DNA from: an uncultured Paludibaculum sp.
Lineage (GTDB): Bacteria > Acidobacteriota > Terriglobia > Bryobacterales > Bryobacteraceae
Length of the DNA: 64,000 nt
Direction of reading: 5' to 3'
Assembly: GCF_963665245.1 (NCBI RefSeq)
Contig: NZ_OY762267.1
Location: forward strand, 4,622,001-4,686,000
Shown: piece after piece, positions 57,584 through 64,000 of the stretch
Layout of the letters: every line of letters begins with the position of its first letter
How positions within the stretch are numbered: the stretch's first letter is position 1
The notes under the pieces: generated by a model
Database searches by the model: none
What the model saw: only the letters and a program-made list of their open reading frames with translations
Told to the model about the DNA's origin: nothing
Made by a program: the position numbers and the translations under genes

Positions 57584-59005
57584 GTGAAGAGCAAGTGGAA
57601 GTGGATCCTAGGTGTGGGTGCCGTTCTCGTCATCGGCGGTGGCACGGTTGCCAGCGTCAAAATGAGCCAACGCGGGATTGTCGCCGTACAAACTGGCAAA
57701 GCCAGCCGGCAGGACCTGACAAGCCTGGTAACGGCGTCGGGCGAAATCAAACCCAAGAACTACGTCAACATCGGCGCGAACGTCATGGGACGGATCGTCG
57801 ATATCAACGTGAAGGAAGGCGATCGTGTCCGTCGCGACCAGGTGTTGGCGCGCCTGGAGGCTGTTCAGGCCCAGGCCGACGTCCAGGCTCAGCAGGCCGG
57901 ACTGAATTCCGCTCTCGCCGACTCGTCCGCTTCCGAGGCCGGTCTGAAGGCCATGGACGAGAACCTGCGGACCTCCCAGGCGGGCATCGACCGCTCGAAG
58001 TCCGAGCTGGAACGGGCCCGTCTGGACTATGAGCGCGCCCGCCAGTTGTTTAGTGAGAAGTTGGTGGCCAAGCAGGAGTTCGATTCCAAGAAGGCCGCCT
58101 ACGACTCCGCGGCTGCAACGTTGCGGGAATCCGAAGCCAAGCTCAGCCAGATGAAGGCGCAGCGCGAACAGACTGCTGCCCAGTTGTCCGGCAGCCAGCG
58201 CCGCGTGGCCCAGTCGCGTGCCACCCTCAGCCGTTTCTCCGATGTGTTGCAGAAGCACAATGCCGTCACGCCCATCGACGGCATCGTCACCAACCTGCCC
58301 GTCCGTGTCGGTGAAACCGTGGTCCCCGGCGTCCAGAACTCGGCCGCTTCGCTCATCATGACCATCGCCGACATGAGCCTCATCACCGCCGAAGTCAAGG
58401 TGGATGAGACGGATATCGTCAATGTGAAGCTCGACCAGTTGGCCGACGTGACCATCGACGCCATCCCCAACCAGACATTCAAGGGTCACGTGGTCGAGAT
58501 CGGCAACACCGCCATTCTCCGATCCACCGGCTTGGCCGCCAGCCAGAGCGCCGTCTCCAGCCAGGAGGCGAAGGACTTCAAGGTCGTCATCGCGCTCGAC
58601 AATCCGCCCACGGAGATCCGTCCTGGATTGTCCTGTACGGCTAAGGTAATTACTGCTACTCGACAGAAAGCATTGGCCATTCCCATTCAGGCGCTTACCG
58701 TGCGCCAGCGTGGCGACCTCGAGCCCGAAACGAAACCGGGTAACGTTCAGGCCGCCAGCAACGCCGATCCTGATAAGCAGAAGAAGATGAAGGAAGAGCT
58801 GCAGGGGGTGTTCGTCGTCAAAAACGGCGCCGCCGAGTTCCGCGAGGTGAAGACCGGCATCACCGGCGCGACCGACATCGAGGTTCTCAGCGGGTTGAAG
58901 GATGGCGAAGAGATCATCACCGGCAGCTACAAGATCATCCGGACCCTGCGGAACCAGGCCAAGGTCAAGATCGACAACAAGGCTCCAGTCAAGACCGAGT
59001 CCTAA
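57584..59005 (+). CDS. Efflux periplasmic adaptor (MacA/HlyD family)
   Basis: The 473-residue protein starts at GTG behind AGGAG. It has one N-terminal membrane helix (about 6-22), a lipoyl-type half (GRIVDINVKEGDRVRRDQVLARLE), a long coiled-coil hairpin (about 95-215, rich in Gln, Ala, Glu), the second lipoyl half (NAVTPIDGIVTNLPVRVGETVVPG), then beta-barrel and membrane-proximal domains. It should link an inner-membrane pump with an outer-membrane channel. It is followed by a MacB/LolD-type ATPase, but no FtsX-type permease is adjacent. Confidence 0.9.
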   Translation: MKSKWKWILGVGAVLVIGGGTVASVKMSQRGIVAVQTGKASRQDLTSLVTASGEIKPKNYVNIGANVMGRIVDINVKEGDRVRRDQVLARLEAVQAQADVQAQQAGLNSALADSSASEAGLKAMDENLRTSQAGIDRSKSELERARLDYERARQLFSEKLVAKQEFDSKKAAYDSAAATLRESEAKLSQMKAQREQTAAQLSGSQRRVAQSRATLSRFSDVLQKHNAVTPIDGIVTNLPVRVGETVVPGVQNSAASLIMTIADMSLITAEVKVDETDIVNVKLDQLADVTIDAIPNQTFKGHVVEIGNTAILRSTGLAASQSAVSSQEAKDFKVVIALDNPPTEIRPGLSCTAKVITATRQKALAIPIQALTVRQRGDLEPETKPGNVQAASNADPDKQKKMKEELQGVFVVKNGAAEFREVKTGITGATDIEVLSGLKDGEEIITGSYKIIRTLRNQAKVKIDNKAPVKTES

Positions 59006-59049
59006 CTCTGGACGGAGCGCCGAACGGAAAGAGAAGAAACGAGATCCTA

Positions 59050-59814
59050 ATGGCTAGTGCGATCATCAAGGAAAAGAATGCCCGCGGCGCGGAGCTGAAG
59101 CAGAACAACATCGTCATCCGGACGTACGACCTCTGGAAAACCTATGTCATGGGCGACCAGGAGATCCACGCCGTGTCGGGTGTCGATGTTGAGATCAAGC
59201 GCGGCGAGTATGTCGCCATCATGGGACCTTCCGGCTCCGGCAAGTCCACCCTGATGAACCTCATCGGTTGCCTCGATACCCCCACCAAGGGCGACTACTA
59301 CATCAACGGCAACCTGGTCAGCGAGATGTCGGACGACGAGCTCGCCCGCATCCGGAACAAGGAAATCGGTTTCGTCTTCCAGACGTTCAACCTGCTGCCC
59401 CGCGCCACGGCACTGCACAACGTTGAACTACCGCTCATCTACTCCGGCATTCCGGCCGAAGAACGGCTGGAGCGCGCCAAGCACGCCCTGCGCATCACCG
59501 ACCTCGAACGACGCATGTACCACAAGCCGAACGAGCTCTCCGGCGGTCAGCGCCAGCGTGTCGCCATCGCCCGGGCCCTGGTGAATGACCCGTCCATTCT
59601 GCTGGCCGACGAACCCACGGGCAACCTGGACTCCGCCACCAGCGTGGAGATCATGGCGTTGTTCGAGCGGCTCTACACCCAGGGCAATACCATCGTCCTG
59701 GTCACTCACGAGCGCGACATCGCCGAGTACGCCCACCGCATCATCACCATCCGTGACGGTAAGGTCTCCCGCGATGAGATCAACCCGCATCCGGCGGCGA
59801 CGCTCAACCGCTAA
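59050..59814 (+). CDS. ABC transporter ATPase, MacB/LolD type
   Basis: The 254-residue ATPase has Walker A GPSGSGKST, Q-loop VFQTFNLLPRATALHNVELPL, signature LSGGQRQRVAIARALV and Walker B ILLADEPTGNLDS. The pattern is that of stand-alone MacB/LolD ATPases that drive FtsX-type permeases. It should serve the adaptor encoded 44 bases upstream. The partner permease would be expected next, but a terminator and the convergent tesA gene follow instead. Confidence 0.9.
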   Translation: MASAIIKEKNARGAELKQNNIVIRTYDLWKTYVMGDQEIHAVSGVDVEIKRGEYVAIMGPSGSGKSTLMNLIGCLDTPTKGDYYINGNLVSEMSDDELARIRNKEIGFVFQTFNLLPRATALHNVELPLIYSGIPAEERLERAKHALRITDLERRMYHKPNELSGGQRQRVAIARALVNDPSILLADEPTGNLDSATSVEIMALFERLYTQGNTIVLVTHERDIAEYAHRIITIRDGKVSRDEINPHPAATLNR

Positions 59815-59823
59815 CTCCACTTT

Positions 59824-59849
59824 GGGCCGGCGATGCCTACCGCCGGCCC
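59824..59849. terminator. Bidirectional terminator between ATPase and tesA
   Basis: GGGCCGGCG and CGCCGGCCC form a perfect 9-bp stem around an 8-base loop. The tesA stop codon lies inside the loop-proximal part (59837-59839), so the structure is shared with coding sequence of that gene. There is no long U-run. Confidence 0.65.
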
Positions 59850-60541
59850 CCGCCCTTCAACAGCGGCTCGAGATACTTCATCACCGTCCCCGCCACCATC
59901 TCCGTACCCTTCGCCGTGGGGTGCAGCCCGTCTCTCTGCATCAGTTCCGGCCTGGTCGCAACACCATCCAGGAAGAAGGGGATCATCGTCAGCTTCCTGG
60001 TCCGGGTGAGTTCGTGGAACACCTTTTCGAAGTTGCGGATATAGTCCGGGCCGTAGTTGCGCGGCAGAGTCATCCCGCACAGGATCACCTGCGCGCCCGC
60101 CTTCTGGAACGCATCCACCATCTCGGTCAGGTTCGCCCCGGTCGATTCCACTGGCAGGCCGCGCAGACCGTCGTTCGCCCCCAGTTCCAGAATCACGAAG
60201 GCCGGCTTCAGCCGCAGCGCTTCCGCCACGCGCGTCACTCCGCCATCCGTCGTATCGCCGCTGATGCCCTGGTTCACCACACGGTACTGATACCCCTTGG
60301 CGTCCAGCTTCCTCTGCAGGAAATCCGCGTAGCTCAGCCCCGGCTCCAGCCCGTATCCGGCCGTCAGGCTATCGCCGAAGGCCACAATCACCGGCCGCGC
60401 ATCAGCCGGCTGTGCTGGCGGAGCGGGGACTTCGGCCGGCGGCTTCGTGCTGGCGGCGGGCTCCGGCTTCGGTTCGGGTGCCGAGCATCCGGCCATCAGC
60501 AGCACGGCGGCGACCCAGCCCAGTTTCCATGGCAAGCGCAT
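59837..60541 (-). CDS. tesA: GDSL/SGNH arylesterase-type lipoprotein (TesA-like)
   Basis: From the ATG at 60541 the 234-residue protein has a lipoprotein signal (LLMAGC) and a proline-rich spacer, followed by the SGNH hydrolase blocks: VAFGDSLTAGYGL (Ser), NQGISGDTT (Gly), ELGANDGL (Asn) and DGLHPTAKG (Asp-x-x-His). TesA hydrolyses thioesters, lysophospholipids and aryl esters in the periplasm. Its divergence from a ybbA-ybbP pair repeats the E. coli arrangement. Anchoring as a lipoprotein differs from the E. coli protein. Confidence 0.88.
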   Translation of the reverse strand: MRLPWKLGWVAAVLLMAGCSAPEPKPEPAASTKPPAEVPAPPAQPADARPVIVAFGDSLTAGYGLEPGLSYADFLQRKLDAKGYQYRVVNQGISGDTTDGGVTRVAEALRLKPAFVILELGANDGLRGLPVESTGANLTEMVDAFQKAGAQVILCGMTLPRNYGPDYIRNFEKVFHELTRTRKLTMIPFFLDGVATRPELMQRDGLHPTAKGTEMVAGTVMKYLEPLLKGGGRR

Positions 60542-60605
60542 CCCAGATCGGATTTTCAAGAATGAAAGGCCCTCAACTGCAATCATAAGGGAAGTACCTG
60601 CAAGC

Positions 60606-61304
60606 ATGGCTAAATCCATCCTCTCCCTCCGCGGCGTCACCAAGTCCATCGACACCGGAACGCACCGCGTCCAGATCCTGCGCGGCATTGAGTTGGATAT
60701 CCAGGAAGGCGAATTCGTGGCCATCATGGGCGCCTCCGGCTCAGGCAAATCCACGCTGCTGGGCCTGTTGGCGGGCCTGGATGCCCCCACCACGGGCACC
60801 ATCCATCTCGATGGACAGGAGATCGCCCACCTGGGTGAAGACGCGCTGGCGGACCTGCGTGGCCGCAAGATCGGCTTCGTCTTCCAGAGCTACCAACTCA
60901 TTCCCACCCTGACGGCCGAAGAGAACGTTCTGCTGCCCGCCGAACTGGCCGGCGACACTTCCCCCGCCGCCACCGCCCGCGCCCGCCAGCTACTCGACAC
61001 CGTGGGTCTGGAAGACCGCCGTGAACACTACCCTGTCCAGCTCTCCGGCGGCGAACAGCAGCGCGTCGCCCTCGCCCGCGCCTTCATGCGCCGGCCGCCG
61101 CTACTGCTCGCCGACGAACCCACCGGCAACCTCGACTCCGTCAACGGCCGCCAGATCCTCGATCTCCTCCTCTCCATGAACCGCAGCGAAGGTGCCACCC
61201 TCGTACTCGTCACCCACGACCGCGAGCTCGCCACGTACGCCACCCGCATCATCACCCTCAAGGACGGCTCTGTCGTCTCGGACGAACGCAAGGAAGCCGC
61301 CTGA
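60606..61304 (+). CDS. ybbA: ABC transporter ATPase, YbbA/LolD type
   Basis: The 232-residue ATPase starts at 60606 and shows Walker A GASGSGKST, Q-loop FVFQSYQLIPTLTAEENVLLP, signature LSGGEQQRVALARAFM and Walker B LLLADEPTGNLDS. Its stop overlaps the permease start (TGATG). It drives the FtsX-type permease YbbP. The role of YbbAP is not settled; export of hydrophobic or lipid-linked compounds has been proposed. Confidence 0.9.
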   Translation: MAKSILSLRGVTKSIDTGTHRVQILRGIELDIQEGEFVAIMGASGSGKSTLLGLLAGLDAPTTGTIHLDGQEIAHLGEDALADLRGRKIGFVFQSYQLIPTLTAEENVLLPAELAGDTSPAATARARQLLDTVGLEDRREHYPVQLSGGEQQRVALARAFMRRPPLLLADEPTGNLDSVNGRQILDLLLSMNRSEGATLVLVTHDRELATYATRIITLKDGSVVSDERKEAA

Positions 61305-63877
61305 TGTTCCAATCCGCTGCCTGGCGTATGGCGTGGCGCGAAGCCCGTGCCTCCGCTCCCAAGTTTGTCTTCGTCATTTTCGGCGTCGCCGCCGGCGTAG
61401 GTGCGCTCACCGGGGTCCGCGGTTTCTCCGCCGCCTTCCACGAGGCCCTGCGCCGCGAGGCTCGCACCCTGATGGCGGCCGACCTCACCATCCGCCAGTT
61501 CACTCCCTTCTCTCCGGCGCAGGACGCCGAGATTCAATCCTGGCTCAAGAAGGGCGCCCAACTCACCCGCATCACTGAGACTGTCTCCATGCTCAGTGCC
61601 GAGGGCGCCACCCCTGCTCTCGTCTCGGTGAAGGCCGTTGATCCGAACGCCTACCCCTACTACGGTAAGGTCCGTCTGGATCCCGAGCAGCCGCTGTCCA
61701 AGGCCCTCACCCCCGACACCGTCGCCGTTTCCGACGATCTCCTGCTGCGCCTGAATCTCTCCGTCGGATCCACGGTCAAGCTCGGCGAGGCGCAGTTCCG
61801 CGTTTGTGGTGTCGTCCGCATGGAGCCCGACCGCATGACCGGCTCCCTCAACGTCGGCCCGCGCATCATGATCACGCGGGAAGGCCTCGACCGCACCGGC
61901 CTCATGACCTTCGGCTCGCGCGCCTCGCACCGCTTCCTCTTCAAGCTGCCGGCGCAGGGCATTCCAGTGGCGCAGATGTTCGACGCGCTCAAGAAGGCGT
62001 TCCCGGAATCGATGGTGGTGGACTACCGCGACACGCATCCGCTCATCACGCGAGCACTCGACCGTTCCACTACATTCCTCAGCCTGGTATCGCTCATCGC
62101 CTTGATCGTCGGCGCCCTGGGCGTCGCTACCGCGATCTATTCGCATATCCAGCAGCGCCTGGACACCATCGCGATCCTGAAGTGCCTGGGTGCCCGGTCG
62201 TCTCAGGTCATTCGCATCTACACCCTGCAAACGCTCCTGCTGGGCCTCACCGGAGGACTCGCGGGCGTGGCTGTGGGCGGAATTGTGCAGCGCCTGTTCC
62301 CCATCCTGCTGGCCCGCTACTTCCAGTTTCAGAGCATTCCGTGGAACCCGTCGTTCGCCGTCGAAGGCATCCTCGCCGGAGTCCTGGTCACCCTGCTGTT
62401 CACAATTCCCCCGCTGCTGGCCGTGCGCCAGATCAAGCCCGCCCTCATCTTCCGGCGCGAAATGGCCGAGGTGAAGCCGAAGATCCTGAAGCGTCTGCGA
62501 ATGCAGTGGCCCGCGATCCTCAGCGGACTACTGATCCTCGGAGGGCTCGGCGGAGTCGCTGCCTGGCTGGCCGAGTCCGTCAAAATGGGCTCCTACTTCG
62601 TTGGCGGCCTGGCTGTTGCTCTCCTTCTCCTTGCCGCCGTAGCCTGGCTCCTCCTCCGCGGCCTGAAACTCTTCCTCCGTTGGACTCCGGTCCGCCTACC
62701 AGTGGCTCTGCGCCACGGCATGGCCAACCTCTACCGCCCCGGCAACCACGCCACCAGTGTCCTGGTCGCCCTCGGCATCGGCGTAATGTTCACGCTCACC
62801 ATCTATCTGGTGCAGAAATCGTTGCTCGTTGAGGTCGCCGGAGCCGCGCCCAAGGGCTCGCCCAACGTCCTGATGATCAACATCACCAGTCGCGACGAGG
62901 CGGCCGTGAAGCAGTTCCTCGACGCCCGCACCGATCTCACGACCAAGCCGACCCTGACCCCCTTGATCGCGGCGCGGCTCCTCTCCATCAACGGAACTGC
63001 GATTGAGGACCTGAACCTGTCCATGCCGGGCCCGCCCGGCAACGACGACAAGGGCGGCCCGCGCCGCCGCCGCCGATCCTTCACAACGCAGGTGACCTGG
63101 TCTGACAAGAAGCTCGACGACCTCGTCATTCGCAAAGGAGCATGGTGGAAGCCCGGCGAAAAGAGCCCTGTGGTGTCGGTCTCGGAACGTACTGCCACCA
63201 ACCTGCGCATCGAGCCCGGCAACACCCTGCACTGGAGCTCCGTGGGCCGTGAGTTCGACGTGAAAGTCGTTTCCATCCACCGTGTCGAGGCGATCCGCTT
63301 TGGAGGCGAGCCGGACTTTATCTTCAACCCCGCCGCCCTCGAAGGCCTGCCCACCCAATGGTTCGGAGCCGTACGTCTGCCGCCGGCCAAGGTCTCGACC
63401 TTCCAGCGCGACGCCTACAAGCAGTTCCCGACCGTCACGGTCATCAACGCCGCCGATGTAATGAACATCGTCCAGGAGGTTGTGGATCAGGTAGCCCTGG
63501 TGATCCGCTTCATCTCGGCCTTCGCGATCCTGGCGGGCGCGATCATCCTGGCTTCGACGGTGGCGGGCACGCGTCTCCGCCGCAGCCGCGAATCGGCGGT
63601 CCTCAAGACGATCGGAGCCCGCCGCAATGTGCTGGTCTCGATCTTCTCCGTGGAGTTCGCGATTCTGGGCGCGGTAGCGGGCCTGATGGGCGGTGTCATG
63701 GCGACGGTCTTCGCGAGAGTGCTGCTGCTCCGCCTGCTGGACGCCCGGTTCCAGTTCGAACTGCTGCCCAACGCGGCCACGATAGCCCTGACGACGCTAT
63801 TGGCAGTAGTAGCAGGCTGGACCGCGTCCATCAGGATCCTAAAGCAGAGACCGCTGGAAGTGTTGCGGGACGAATAG
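61304..63877 (+). CDS. ybbP: FtsX-family ABC permease, YbbP type
   Basis: The 857-residue membrane protein has an N-terminal helix, a large periplasmic domain (about 40-240), a first FtsX block of helices (about 250-360), a central pair of helices, a second periplasmic domain with an extended loop (RRRRRSFTTQ near residue 590) and a final FtsX block (about 730-850). This duplicated layout and the length match YbbP. The upstream ATPase overlaps it by one base, and tesA is divergent from the pair, as in enterobacteria. Confidence 0.9.
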   Translation: MFQSAAWRMAWREARASAPKFVFVIFGVAAGVGALTGVRGFSAAFHEALRREARTLMAADLTIRQFTPFSPAQDAEIQSWLKKGAQLTRITETVSMLSAEGATPALVSVKAVDPNAYPYYGKVRLDPEQPLSKALTPDTVAVSDDLLLRLNLSVGSTVKLGEAQFRVCGVVRMEPDRMTGSLNVGPRIMITREGLDRTGLMTFGSRASHRFLFKLPAQGIPVAQMFDALKKAFPESMVVDYRDTHPLITRALDRSTTFLSLVSLIALIVGALGVATAIYSHIQQRLDTIAILKCLGARSSQVIRIYTLQTLLLGLTGGLAGVAVGGIVQRLFPILLARYFQFQSIPWNPSFAVEGILAGVLVTLLFTIPPLLAVRQIKPALIFRREMAEVKPKILKRLRMQWPAILSGLLILGGLGGVAAWLAESVKMGSYFVGGLAVALLLLAAVAWLLLRGLKLFLRWTPVRLPVALRHGMANLYRPGNHATSVLVALGIGVMFTLTIYLVQKSLLVEVAGAAPKGSPNVLMINITSRDEAAVKQFLDARTDLTTKPTLTPLIAARLLSINGTAIEDLNLSMPGPPGNDDKGGPRRRRRSFTTQVTWSDKKLDDLVIRKGAWWKPGEKSPVVSVSERTATNLRIEPGNTLHWSSVGREFDVKVVSIHRVEAIRFGGEPDFIFNPAALEGLPTQWFGAVRLPPAKVSTFQRDAYKQFPTVTVINAADVMNIVQEVVDQVALVIRFISAFAILAGAIILASTVAGTRLRRSRESAVLKTIGARRNVLVSIFSVEFAILGAVAGLMGGVMATVFARVLLLRLLDARFQFELLPNAATIALTTLLAVVAGWTASIRILKQRPLEVLRDE

Positions 63878-63982
63878 TATTTCGCTCGTCGCCAGCCCGG
63901 ATGGGATACTCCCCAGTCTCTTCTCGCGCAACCGCTGGCGTAGTAGCGGGAACTCTGCCCTTCGGATATCATTCCAAACAGT

Positions 63983-64000
63983 ATGTTTTCGACCGACCTG
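63983..64000 (+). CDS. Possible start of a further gene (cut by window edge)
   Basis: ATG TTT TCG ACC GAC CTG opens at the very end of the window, about 105 bases after ybbP. Six codons are too few to identify it. Confidence 0.2.

Noticed and set aside
63487..63972. Minus-strand frame of 161 codons opposite the end of ybbP
   Set aside because: It has Arg/Ser-rich shadow composition and mirrors a conserved FtsX domain.

Overview
The window reads as chromosome of a high-GC, Gram-negative bacterium of the Acidobacteria, most likely a Bryobacterales/Solibacter-type organism. Three signs support this: very large Oar-like TonB-dependent receptors with an N-terminal carboxypeptidase-regulatory domain (8.6-11.8, 19.4-22.8 and 23.5-26.9 kb), Tat-signalled Gfo/Idh/MocA and xylose-isomerase-like proteins, and a CRTAC1-type FG-GAP protein followed by a PEP-CTERM protein. 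A complete lipid A / LPS signature (fabZ, lpxA, lpxI, lptE) shows a true outer membrane. I see no rRNA, tRNA, CRISPR array, phage or insertion sequence. The assignment to genus level is inference from gene content only.

Layout. 0-6.4 kb: a truncated DMT transporter, a PfkB sugar kinase, cobA, a ferredoxin reductase unit, an aldo/keto reductase, a membrane glycosyltransferase and an outer-membrane barrel. 6.5-11.8 kb: ECF sigma factor, zinc-finger anti-sigma factor and a TonB-dependent receptor in one direction. 11.8-19.1 kb (minus strand): MsbA-like ABC exporter, an OmpR-type two-component system, dgt, a YfgM-like TPR protein, a degenerate LuxR-type regulator and an RsbV/RsbW-like pair. 19.1-27 kb: two tandem paralogous TonB-dependent receptors with rich non-coding flanks (palindromes, promoter, hairpins, sister terminators). 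27-30.4 kb: an ABC-2 exporter with a DesK/DesR-type two-component system. 30.4-38 kb: an M3 peptidase unit opposed to a histidine kinase - response regulator - CRTAC1 unit and a PEP-CTERM protein. 38-46.2 kb: a seven-gene minus-strand unit (M20 peptidase, psd, pssA, Usg-like protein, two lptE copies, holA). 46.2-50.3 kb: fabZ-lpxA-lpxI-oxidoreductase-TonB-like unit. 50.3-57.2 kb: a small membrane protein, a FliA/WhiG-like sigma factor behind a structured leader, sppA with a sugar isomerase, and another NarL-type two-component system. 57.2-64 kb: a HlyD/MacA-like adaptor with its ATPase, then tesA divergent from ybbA-ybbP.

How it works together. Envelope biology dominates: phospholipid head groups (pssA, psd), lipid A (fabZ, lpxA, lpxI and a possible sugar-nucleotide oxidoreductase), LPS transport (lptE twice), export (four ABC systems or parts), envelope proteolysis (sppA), and nutrient import (three TonB-dependent receptors, a TonB-like protein). 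Signal handling is dense: four histidine kinases, five response regulators, two sigma factors, one anti-sigma factor and one partner-switch pair. Genes are packed with stop/start overlaps of the ATGA, GTGA and TTGA kind, so many units are probably translationally coupled.

No unmistakably new system stands out. The best leads for unrecognised biology are the folded (possibly pseudoknotted) leader before the sigma factor at 51.1 kb, the PhoB-like direct repeats plus 17-bp palindrome before the OmpR-type regulator at 15.5 kb, the tandem lptE pair with a cysteine-less aspartate-semialdehyde-dehydrogenase relative, and the two-component system fused by operon structure to an exported FG-GAP protein.
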